Counted from the first letter of the stretch, positions 1-4,562 are shown. The stretch is 6,544 bases of DNA from Methanosarcinales archaeon (GCA_030665925.1 DAOUYX010000091.1:1-6544), one strand, 5' to 3'. Translations and numbers: made by a program. Notes: generated by a model from the sequence alone, not told the origin.

Positions 1-46
1 ATAAGTGCCAAACGCGAAAATATGAGCGAAATGTTTTACCTATTTC

Positions 47-53
47 TTTAAAA
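47..53 (+). promoter_or_regulatory. TATA-like box of cassette A
   Basis: The A/T run TTTAAAA lies 45 bases before the conserved leader motif at 92. Archaeal transcription usually starts about 25 bases downstream of the box, so the start would be near 72-78 and the leader motif would be transcribed. The match to an archaeal TATA box is only fair, and the region is A/T-rich. The main support is that leader copies 2 and 3 have TATA-like boxes at similar distances (50 and 40 bases). Confidence 0.35.
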
Positions 54-91
54 CCAAAGTTAATCAAAATTCTCTGTAATAGGTCTGGCAT

Positions 92-163
92 GCTTTCGGA
101 GATCCGCGGATACGATCGAGATCCCGATAAAACGTTGCCGCGCCAAAATAAAAAATAGGAGGG
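92..163 (+). promoter_or_regulatory. Conserved leader element, copy 1, with Shine-Dalgarno
   Basis: This is the first of three copies of a 39-base motif. It opens with GCTTTCGGAG (92-101), followed by the perfect palindrome ATCCGCGGAT (102-111), then ACG and a variable stretch ending in ATCCCGATAA (121-130). It matches copy 2 at 32 of 39 positions and copy 3 at 30 of 39, without gaps. Similarity to copy 2 continues to the Shine-Dalgarno, and 23 bases (140-162) are identical. GGAGGG (158-163) lies 10 bases before the ATG at 174 and fixes that start. I recognise no known riboswitch class. It could be an operator for a dimeric regulator or a structured 5' untranslated RNA. Confidence 0.7.
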
Positions 164-173
164 ATAAAAAAAG

Positions 174-479
174 ATGGCATCAATTTCGTTAGAAGAAGCG
201 ATGAAGGATGGGGTAAGAAGCGGTTTAAAGAAGCGATTTAAAGAGCGAAGGGGTAGATTAGAAATAATGGTGGATATCCTTTCCACTGCACGAGAAGGTG
301 TACGGAAAACTGAGATGGTGTATAAAGCGAATCTTAATTTCAATCGGGCAGAAAGGTATATCCCCTTTCTGGAAGAGAGAGGATTAATGGAGATTTCGGG
401 CGCTGTATTCAAGACGACGGAAAAAGGCGGAGATTTTTTGCGTGAGTATCAGACGATAAACGAACTCTTTCTCACATGA
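174..479 (+). CDS. ArnR1-like winged-helix DNA-binding protein (cassette A, 101 aa)
   Basis: This small basic protein is probably a transcription regulator. Residues about 27-90 read as a winged helix-turn-helix of the archaeal ArnR1-like (HTH_45) type: helix LEIMVDIL, helix KTEMVYKANLN, recognition-helix region NRAERYIPFLEERGL, and a wing ending in FKTTEKGGDFL. Residues 1-26 form a short charged N-terminal tail. The start is supported by GGAGGG 10 bases upstream. It is about 68% identical (69 of 101 residues by eye) to the gene at 1561-1866, with the same length and no gaps. Its stop overlaps the next start in ATGA, so the two are probably cotranscribed and translationally coupled. Target and ligand are unknown. 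No transmembrane segment is visible. Confidence 0.85.
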   Translation: MASISLEEAMKDGVRSGLKKRFKERRGRLEIMVDILSTAREGVRKTEMVYKANLNFNRAERYIPFLEERGLMEISGAVFKTTEKGGDFLREYQTINELFLT

Positions 480-748
480 GAAAAAATATGAGTCGAAGAA
501 GTCGATGGGAAATCACGTATGATATACTGAGAGCGACTTCAGAAGAAGCAACGGCGCATGACGGTAAAGCGAAAAAGACGCGTATCATGCAAGGGGCATA
601 TTTGGATTGGCGGAACTTTCAACGATATTTTGACTTCCTTCTGGAGCAGGGTTTTATAAACAGCCCAGAGGGAGAGAATTACTATTATCTTACAGAGAAA
701 GGGCGGAATCTGAAGGAGCAATTAAGGGATTTGAAAGATAGGCTATAG
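476..748 (+). CDS. Second ArnR1-like winged-helix protein (90 aa)
   Basis: This is a probable DNA-binding regulator of the same broad class as its upstream neighbour, but clearly diverged. The pattern is a first helix RWEITYDILRAT (about residues 10-21), a charged insert with HDGKAKK, a helix-turn-helix RIMQGAYLDWRNFQRYFDFLLEQGF, and a wing ENYYYLTEKGRNLKEQL. Its ATG overlaps the TGA of the 174-479 gene by four bases, a strong sign of translational coupling. No Shine-Dalgarno precedes it, so coupling may drive initiation. An alternative in-frame ATG lies at 488. Cassette B has no counterpart, so it was either lost there or gained here. It ends 18 bases before the convergent gene at 767. The two winged helices could form a heteromeric regulator, but that is inference. 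Confidence 0.8.
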   Translation: MRKNMSRRSRWEITYDILRATSEEATAHDGKAKKTRIMQGAYLDWRNFQRYFDFLLEQGFINSPEGENYYYLTEKGRNLKEQLRDLKDRL

Positions 749-766
749 CGATCAGCATCACAAAAT

Positions 767-976
767 TTATTCCGCGGGCAGTTCTAAAAATCTTAATCCA
801 GGGGTTCTAATTTTAGCCCTCGTTTTATCATTGTCGAAATTAACAAATTCGTTCTCTTCTAAAAAGACAATAATTCTTCTAACCTTATCATCCGATAAGG
901 AAACGCAACCTCTAATCTCATCTAATGAATGCCATTGTGAGTCTTGTAACCACTCCAATATTGTGTCTATATTCAT
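767..976 (-). CDS. Small winged-helix-like protein, convergent (cassette A, 69 aa)
   Basis: This is a predicted small DNA-binding protein with helix DTILEWLQD, helix SLDEIRGCVSL, helix DDKVRRIIVFLEENEFVNF, and a short wing DNDKTRAKIRT. It is a paralogue of the minus-strand gene at 1859-2041: the HS...I...V.L...V...L.FL...F...D...IRT pattern is shared. The reading frame stays open upstream to a TTG at 1021, but three ATG codons in a row (982, 979, 976) follow AGGGGG. I chose 976 because its 9-base spacing from the G run equals the spacing seen in the paralogue. The longer forms (982 or 1021) would add only weak sequence and would run into the inverted repeat at 1007-1032. It is convergent with 476-748. 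The exact family and function are not recognised. Confidence 0.65.
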   Translation of the reverse strand: MNIDTILEWLQDSQWHSLDEIRGCVSLSDDKVRRIIVFLEENEFVNFDNDKTRAKIRTPGLRFLELPAE

Positions 977-1006
977 CATCATCTTCCCCCTTTTTAGGGC
1001 ATCTTT

Positions 1007-1032
1007 TATGGTAACCCCCAATAGTTACCATA
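1007..1032. promoter_or_regulatory. Inverted repeat, likely operator of the 767-976 gene
   Basis: The arms TATGGTAAC (1007-1015) and GTTACCATA (1024-1032) are a perfect 9-base inverted repeat with an 8-base spacer. The site lies just downstream of the transcription start expected from the minus-strand TATA box at 1055-1062, and 31 bases before the chosen ATG. This is a typical place for a repressor to block a promoter in archaea. Autoregulation by the small winged-helix protein is a reasonable inference. A 9-bp RNA hairpin in the leader is the alternative. Confidence 0.55.
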
Positions 1033-1054
1033 TTGATGTCTTTGTGTTGTCCTC

Positions 1055-1062
1055 TTATATAG
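1055..1062 (-). promoter_or_regulatory. TATA box for the minus-strand 767-976 gene
   Basis: On the minus strand this reads CTATATAA, a good archaeal TATA box. It predicts a transcription start near 1033, which gives a leader of roughly 55 bases before the ATG at 976 and places the inverted repeat at 1007-1032 immediately after the start. Confidence 0.5.
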
Positions 1063-1109
1063 TGAACGGAATGGAATGGTGCCGAAATGGGAGAATAGAG
1101 CTCAAACTA

Positions 1110-1121
1110 AGCAATATTGCT
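1110..1121. promoter_or_regulatory. 12-base palindrome AGCAATATTGCT and a second partial copy
   Basis: AGCAATATTGCT is a perfect 12-base palindrome. Eleven bases of a near copy, ACAATATTGCT, recur at 1245-1255, about 26 bases before the TATA box at 1281. Both lie in the gene-poor stretch 1022-1330 between the divergent promoters of the minus-strand gene and cassette B. Two copies of one palindrome there could be binding sites for a regulator, possibly one encoded locally. A/T-rich palindromes of this size can arise by chance. Confidence 0.3.
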
Positions 1122-1124
1122 AAG

Positions 1125-1177
1125 ATCGCTATGTTTGGTTTTACGAAACTTTCCTTCTCTTTTCCAAATATAGCGAT
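1125..1177. repeat. Inverted repeat with 14-base arms
   Basis: ATCGCTATGTTTGG (1125-1138) and CCAAATATAGCGAT (1164-1177) are complementary at 13 of 14 positions, with the remaining pair able to form G-U in RNA. The spacer is 25 bases and pyrimidine-rich. No gene is supported across 1022-1330, so this could be a hairpin in a transcript, a terminator-like structure or a pair of protein-binding half-sites. No T-run follows it directly. Confidence 0.4.
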
Positions 1178-1280
1178 AGCAGAGGATAAGGAAGGAGTGG
1201 CAGAAGGTGAGCGCGTAGCGGTAACTCACTATTGCCTATATTAAACAATATTGCTTTCCAGTAGAAATATAGCCAAAAGT

Positions 1281-1288
1281 TTTATATA
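1281..1288 (+). promoter_or_regulatory. TATA box of cassette B
   Basis: TTTATATA preceded by CCAAAAG is a good archaeal TATA box with an A-rich upstream element. It lies 50 bases before leader copy 2. A second candidate, TATAAA at 1305-1310, lies only 26 bases before the motif and would place the start at its edge. The first agrees better with the spacing at copies 1 and 3. Confidence 0.5.
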
Positions 1289-1330
1289 CCGTATACGCCA
1301 TCTGTATAAAATGGTAATAATCGGCTGAAC

Positions 1331-1405
1331 GCTCTCGGAGATCCGTGGATACGAACAGGATTGCGATAAAAAAGCGTTGCAGCGCCAAAATAAAAAATAG
1401 GAGGA
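1331..1405 (+). promoter_or_regulatory. Conserved leader element, copy 2, with Shine-Dalgarno
   Basis: GCTCTCGGAG (1331-1340) is followed by ATCCGTGGAT (1341-1350), then ACG and a variable stretch ending in GCGATAA (1363-1369). It aligns to copy 1 at 32 of 39 positions. After a three-base length difference, similarity continues to GGAGGA (1400-1405), and 1382-1404 is identical to 140-162. No standard start codon stands at the expected distance after this Shine-Dalgarno. The paralogous gene begins only at 1561, so the leader and coding region have been separated or the first codons have been lost. Confidence 0.7.
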
Positions 1406-1417
1406 ATAAAAAAGGGG

Positions 1418-1531
1418 GTAATAGCAGAAGCATTTACTGTGCATCTTCAGGGCATTCAACAGTTTATGGGTATGGATGACCGCAAAAGCGATACGGTAAA
1501 GAAGAAGAGAAGGCATGCACTTTCTGTCTGA
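1418..1531 (+). other. Open-frame fragment between leader copy 2 and the 1561 gene
   Basis: From just after the Shine-Dalgarno, a frame without stops runs 37 codons to a TGA at 1529-1531. It encodes VIAEAFTVHL, then a stretch ending in MDDRKSDTVKKKRRHALSV. There is no ATG, GTG or TTG at the proper distance from GGAGGA. The first possible starts are a GTG inside the fragment and ATG codons near 1466. It does not resemble the N-terminus of the cassette A protein. It may be a remnant of an inserted or decayed gene, or chance. The following bases CTGAAGATACTAA (1528-1540) recur exactly at 2152-2164. Confidence 0.2.
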
Positions 1532-1560
1532 AGATACTAAAACCCCTTTTTAAAATCACG

Positions 1561-1866
1561 ATGAGCGCTACGCAAATAGAAGAAGTACTTAAGGATGGCA
1601 TAAAAGGAAGTTTAAAGGCCGGATTTAAAGAGCGAAGAGGCAAATTAGAAATAATGGTTGACGTCCTTTCTACTGCACGAGAAGGTGCTCGGAAGACAGA
1701 GATAGTGTATAAAGCGAATCTCAATTTCAATCGGGCAGAAAAGTATCTCCCCTTCCTGAAAGAGAAAGGATTAATGGAGAATTCAGGCCCTGTATACAAG
1801 ACGACGGAAAAAGGGAAGGAATTTTTACGCGGTTATCAGAAGATGACGGAATTCTTACTTACTTGA
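1561..1866 (+). CDS. ArnR1-like winged-helix DNA-binding protein (cassette B, 101 aa)
   Basis: This is a paralogue of the 174-479 product, the same length and identical at about 69 of 101 residues. Differences cluster in the first 21 residues and at the extreme C-terminus. The winged-helix core (about 27-90) is nearly unchanged, including LSTAREG, KANLNFNRAE and KTTEKG, so it should bind DNA in the same way. The ATG at 1561 aligns with that of the paralogue but has no Shine-Dalgarno nearby. The conserved one lies about 155 bases upstream at 1400-1405. Translation may therefore be inefficient or use another route. The 3' end overlaps the convergent gene at 1859 by 8 bases. The near-identical core suggests recent duplication under selection. 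Confidence 0.8.
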   Translation: MSATQIEEVLKDGIKGSLKAGFKERRGKLEIMVDVLSTAREGARKTEIVYKANLNFNRAEKYLPFLKEKGLMENSGPVYKTTEKGKEFLRGYQKMTEFLLT

Positions 1867-2041
1867 GCGATAAAAACTCAGTACGGATGAGGGCGGTTTC
1901 ACTTTTCTCATCGTAAATGATAAAGGAATAGGTAGCTAAGAACCGAAGGAAGAAGGCGACTTGTTCCTCTAAGAGGTTTACACGTGCGGCTATATCTGTG
2001 ACAGAGTGGATATACTGGTCTTCAAGGATATGAAGGGTCAT
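1859..2041 (-). CDS. Small winged-helix-like protein, convergent (cassette B, 60 aa)
   Basis: This is a paralogue of the 767-976 product. It has LEDQYIHSVTDIAARVNL, then EEQVAFFLRFLATYSFIIYD, then ALIRTEFLSL, aligned with the other copy by the HS...I...V.L...V...L.FL...F...D...IRT pattern. It probably binds DNA, but its target is unknown. In-frame ATG codons lie at 2086, 2083, 2047 and 2041. I prefer 2041 because GAGG stands 9 bases before it, the spacing seen in the paralogue. A start at 2086 would fit a nearly leaderless transcript from the TATA box at 2112-2118 and gives a 75-residue protein. Its 3' end overlaps the end of the 1561-1866 gene by 8 bases, so the two messages could pair at their ends. 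Confidence 0.6.
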   Translation of the reverse strand: MTLHILEDQYIHSVTDIAARVNLLEEQVAFFLRFLATYSFIIYDEKSETALIRTEFLSLK

Positions 2042-2111
2042 ATCCATTTTCCTCGCCGCTATGGAAGTATCACAATATCTCATCATTCGCCACCGGAATT
2101 TCTTTTTGGTT

Positions 2112-2118
2112 GTTTATA
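2112..2118 (-). promoter_or_regulatory. TATA box for the minus-strand 1859-2041 gene
   Basis: On the minus strand this reads TATAAAC, flanked by A/T-rich sequence. A start about 25 bases downstream falls near 2090, just ahead of the ATG pair at 2086/2083. That allows either a near-leaderless start there or a leader of about 45 bases to 2041. Confidence 0.4.
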
Positions 2119-2129
2119 CATTTTTTCTT

Positions 2130-2146
2130 GTTCTTTTTAAAAGAAC
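2130..2146. promoter_or_regulatory. Palindrome GTTCTTTT-T-AAAAGAAC
   Basis: Two 8-base arms are perfectly complementary around a single central T. The site lies 11 bases upstream of the minus-strand TATA box at 2112-2118 and about 65 bases before the plus-strand TATA box at 2209. A further GTTCTT occurs at 2171-2176, which makes a third half-site in the same spacer. The position suggests an activator or repressor site controlling the divergent promoters. It is partly low-complexity A/T sequence, which weakens the case. Confidence 0.4.
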
Positions 2147-2208
2147 CAGTACTGAAGATACTAACTTCAAGTTCTTACCTCGTGTCCTTACTGCAAGCCC
2201 TTATCCCC

Positions 2209-2216
2209 TTTAAATA
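2209..2216 (+). promoter_or_regulatory. TATA-like box before the glmS relic
   Basis: TTTAAATA preceded by TCCCC lies 40 bases before leader copy 3. It predicts a transcription start near 2235, so the leader element would be within a transcript of about 75 untranslated bases ahead of the ATG at 2311. Confidence 0.45.
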
Positions 2217-2248
2217 GCGCCGTGTTCAATATATGCTTCGATTGACCC

Positions 2249-2287
2249 GCTCTCGGAGGTCCATGGATACGTAAGATATCCCGATAG
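2249..2287 (+). promoter_or_regulatory. Conserved leader element, copy 3, before the glmS relic
   Basis: GCTCTCGGAG (2249-2258) is identical to copy 2. It is followed by GTCCATGGAT (2259-2268), whose core TCCATGGA is a perfect palindrome, and by ACG through CCCGATAG (to 2287). It matches copy 1 at 30 and copy 2 at 29 of 39 positions without gaps. Here GGATA (2265-2269) can also pair with TATCC (2277-2281). Similarity to the other copies ends after the motif. There is no Shine-Dalgarno before the ATG at 2311. The element therefore stands alone as the conserved unit, shared between regulator genes and a metabolic gene. Confidence 0.65.
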
Positions 2288-2310
2288 AATACCATAGCTC
2301 TAAACAAAAA

Positions 2311-3064
2311 ATGTGTGGAATTATCGGTTATATAGGGAAAGGAAAAGCGTTCCCGTTTCTTCTGAACGGTATGGCAAAGTTAGAGTATCGGGGATACGAT
2401 TCCGCAGGGATTGCTATCCTCTCAGACGAGCTGTGTGTCCAAAAGGACATAGGGAAATTGAGAGAGATTCAGTTTGAAGAAGTTGACGGAAAGATGGGGA
2501 TTGCACATGTACGGTGGGCTACACATGGGAAAGTATCAAAAGAGAATGCTCATCCACATTTTGATTGTAAGAATGAAATAGCTATCGTTCATAATGGGAT
2601 AATAGAGAATTATCGCGAACTGAAAGCGGGTTTGGTTAGGAGAGGGCATGTCTTTACGTCGGAAACCGATTCTGAAGTGGTTTCACATTTGATAGGGGAG
2701 TTTATCTCGGTAGGGTTCAATTTTGAAGATGCCGTTATCAATGCCCTGAGGAGGCTTGAAGGCAGTTATACGCTTCTCGCAATAAAGAGCGGTGAGAGGA
2801 AAGAAGATAGTAGGTGCGAGGAAAGGGTCTTGCTCACTCACTCTGGGAATTTCAGAAGAGGGTATCTTCCCAGCTTCAGATGTTCTCACGTTCTTAGAAT
2901 GGACAAATAAGGTGGTTTATCTTAAGAGTGGAGATGTCTTCGTTGCCGATGCTGAACTGGGTGGGTCTCTGCATCTGCAATTTAGCTGAGGATCGCATCG
3001 TTGTGAGACCCGTTGATACGGTGAAATGCGATGCTACCGAAGTAAAAAAAGGTGAATTTGAAAT
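2311..3064 (+). pseudogene. glmS: glmS relic: glutamine--fructose-6-phosphate aminotransferase, N-terminal part, frameshifted
   Basis: The intact enzyme makes glucosamine-6-phosphate from fructose-6-phosphate and glutamine. The glutaminase (class II amidotransferase) domain is clear: MCGIIGYIG with the Cys2 nucleophile, YRGYDSAG (26-33), VRWATHG (67-73), HNGIIENY (94-101) and ETDSEVV (118-124). The first frame holds to about residue 160 (near 2790). The recognisable continuation then moves to a second frame (KKIVGARKGS to VADAE, about 2798-2960) and then to a third (NLAEDRIVVRPVDTVK to KKGEFE, about 2974-3064). Similarity stops there. Both sugar isomerase (SIS) domains, more than half of a usual protein of about 600 residues, are absent. 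The first frame alone would give 199 residues ending at 2910. Sequencing error could explain the frame changes but not the missing half. Confidence 0.85.
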
Positions 3065-3160
3065 TCTCAAAAGCAGCAAAGCTGCATGTGAATGCAGTAT
3101 TAGCGTCAGAGTTTGAAAATTACGAGCACTTTTTAACCTGAATTTTTGGCTTTATAGGTA

Positions 3161-3325
3161 CTATGCCTTGAATCTCTGCACATACACGTTATTATCAAAA
3201 ATTGTGTCATCAGGCAAAGTGGCATCTGTGGATGCGCACCCAACACTTACGAATGCCACTATTGCGAAAAGAACTCCAAATATCAACACCTTTCTAATTT
3301 TTCCTCTACATCTCTCATTATTCAA
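3161..3325 (-). CDS. Possible short lipoprotein (54 aa), doubtful
   Basis: The frame has a good lipoprotein signal peptide. From a TTG at 3325, the basic head NNERCRGKIRK is followed by a hydrophobic stretch VLIFGVLFAIVAFVSV and the lipobox VGC, with Cys30 the would-be lipidated residue. Only about 25 residues follow (ASTDATLPDD to QRFKA), too short for most functional lipoproteins. The frame is also open up to a GTG at 3412 (83 residues), but that extension looks non-coding and has no Shine-Dalgarno. A minus-strand TATA-like TTTAATATAAG near 3342-3353 would start a nearly leaderless message at the TTG. After the stop, another frame reads AEIQGIVPIKPKIQVKKCS, so this may be a frameshifted remnant. 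No function can be given. Confidence 0.35.
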   Translation of the reverse strand: MNNERCRGKIRKVLIFGVLFAIVAFVSVGCASTDATLPDDTIFDNNVYVQRFKA

Positions 3326-3418
3326 ATGAAGGGGGAAAAAGCTTATATTAAATGTTGCCAAAGCTAAACAGAAGTCAACATCTTTAAAAGCAATGAGTCC
3401 CGCACAATCCACGTTAAG

Positions 3419-4501
3419 TTAATACTCTCTATCCCCTATAAAACCAGCAATGTTAATAAGAAAATCCTTTGCTTCTGTTCTGAAATCAGAGATTTTTATA
3501 GCCTGAACTGCTTTATCGGTCATCTCTGCAACCAATTTCTTTGAATAATCAAGTGAACCAGTTCTTCGCACAATATCCCTAACAGTATCAATCTCCTCCA
3601 CGGTAACACGCTCGTTGCCCAACGCTTTTACGATAAGTTCTTTTTCGTTTTTCGAGCTTTTTTCCAGAGCGTGTAAGATCAATAATGTCTTTTTGCCTTC
3701 TCGAATGTCTGAACCAACTGGTTTACCCGTTTTCTCTTCCGAGCCGAATAAGCCCAATATATCATCCTGGATCTGGAATGCTAAACCTAAGGGGATGCCG
3801 TAGTTGCTCAGAATCTGCAAATCCGCTTCGCTCGCACCAGCCAATAGAGCGCCGATGTGAAGTGGCCCCTCGATGGTATAACTTGCAGTCTTAAGTTTAT
3901 GGATCGTCAGGATTTCAGCCTCGTTGAAACTGCCTTCCCTCTCAGCAGTGATGTCTAAAATCTGGCCGTAGCCAACATTTTTGACAATTCCCGCATACGT
4001 CGCTAAAGCTTTTTTGATGTGTTCGCTTTTAAACGGTGATTTCGCTAATACCTCTTCGCCGTACGCCTCTAACAAATCACCCGCCACGATCGCGATATTT
4101 TCTCCAAATTTGAGCGCTTTATTCTTCCCAAACTGACGTTCACACAGGTCTTTGCAAACGATATGGAAGGTCTGTTTGCCTCTCCTAAGTTCGTCTTCAT
4201 CCATAATATCATCGTGGATTAGGAGAGAGCTCTGCATCAGTTCAAGAGAGATGGAGGCCCCTATAATCGCTTCGGGATTGTGATCACTCAAACATTTATA
4301 GCCGAGAATGCAGAAGATAGGCCTGAGTCTCTTCCCTCCTCGTAAGGTGTACTCTTTGGTGCCTATTACCACTTCCCGCGTGTGATTGGATATCCGAGAG
4401 GCTTCCTCTACCTTCTTATCAAAGAATTCTTCTAAACGCTCATTTATCTGCGTTTGATAATGAGCCAAAAGACCATTTACATCCGCCGATATCGTTCTCA
4501 C
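3419..4501 (-). CDS. idsA: Polyprenyl (geranylgeranyl/farnesyl) diphosphate synthase
   Basis: This cytosolic enzyme condenses isopentenyl diphosphate with allylic diphosphates to build the C15/C20 chains for archaeal ether lipids and quinone-like carriers. The all-helical prenyltransferase signature is complete: GGKRLRP (55-61) for IPP binding, the first Asp-rich motif DDIMD (97-101) followed by RRGKQT, the KT pair at 204-205, the second motif QDDILG (245-250), and GKPVGSDIREGKKT (259-272). Its 360 residues are slightly above the family's usual 320-350. A small residue, Ser92, five before the first Asp, would allow a long product such as C20; that is inference. The GTG start at 4501 lies inside GAGGTGA, itself a near-perfect Shine-Dalgarno, so the true start may differ. 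It lies 61 bases after cdhC on the same strand. Confidence 0.93.
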   Translation of the reverse strand: MRTISADVNGLLAHYQTQINERLEEFFDKKVEEASRISNHTREVVIGTKEYTLRGGKRLRPIFCILGYKCLSDHNPEAIIGASISLELMQSSLLIHDDIMDEDELRRGKQTFHIVCKDLCERQFGKNKALKFGENIAIVAGDLLEAYGEEVLAKSPFKSEHIKKALATYAGIVKNVGYGQILDITAEREGSFNEAEILTIHKLKTASYTIEGPLHIGALLAGASEADLQILSNYGIPLGLAFQIQDDILGLFGSEEKTGKPVGSDIREGKKTLLILHALEKSSKNEKELIVKALGNERVTVEEIDTVRDIVRRTGSLDYSKKLVAEMTDKAVQAIKISDFRTEAKDFLINIAGFIGDREY

Positions 4502-4520
4502 CTCGTTCTTATTTCTATAT

Positions 4521-4527
4521 GTTTATA
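4521..4527 (-). promoter_or_regulatory. Possible TATA box for idsA
   Basis: On the minus strand this reads TATAAAC within TGTTATAAACATATAG. It is centred about 24 bases before the GTG at 4501, which would give a leaderless idsA message beginning at that codon. idsA may instead be read through from cdhC, since the gap is only 61 bases. Confidence 0.35.
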
Positions 4528-4562
4528 ACATCAACGTCTTCCTTGCAAATGCAGTATCCGCG

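Noticed and set aside
744..1177. TATAGCGAT occurs at 744-752 and 1169-1177 as a direct repeat.
   Set aside because: Nine A/T-rich bases shared once is within chance, and the first copy includes the stop codon of the 476-748 gene.
831..1244. A 137-codon plus-strand open frame.
   Set aside because: It is antisense to the 767-976 winged-helix gene, has no Shine-Dalgarno, runs through the inverted repeats, and its Ser/Ile/Phe-rich sequence looks non-coding.
1236..1799. Minus-strand open frames across leader copy 2 and the 1561 gene.
   Set aside because: They are antisense to the conserved leader and the 101-residue paralogue, and their Phe/Leu/Tyr/Ser-rich composition is typical of complement-strand shadows.
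2237..2310. A glmS-type ribozyme or riboswitch before the glmS relic.
   Set aside because: The leader is too short for the glmS ribozyme and shows none of its conserved core; the same motif also precedes winged-helix genes.
1..2310. A CRISPR array, because of repeated sequence blocks.
   Set aside because: The three leader copies are far apart (about 900-1240 bases), diverged, and separated by genes, not by short spacers.
4388..4401. A minus-strand sequence CTCTCGGATATCC, 12 of 13 matches to the start of the leader motif.
   Set aside because: It lies inside idsA coding sequence in a well-conserved frame and lacks the downstream half of the motif, so it is probably coincidence.
4550..4562. 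Minus-strand GCGCGGATAC near the end of cdhC, resembling part of leader copy 1.
   Set aside because: Only about nine bases match, the GCTCTCGGAG part is missing, and it sits at the cdhC stop codon rather than after a TATA box.
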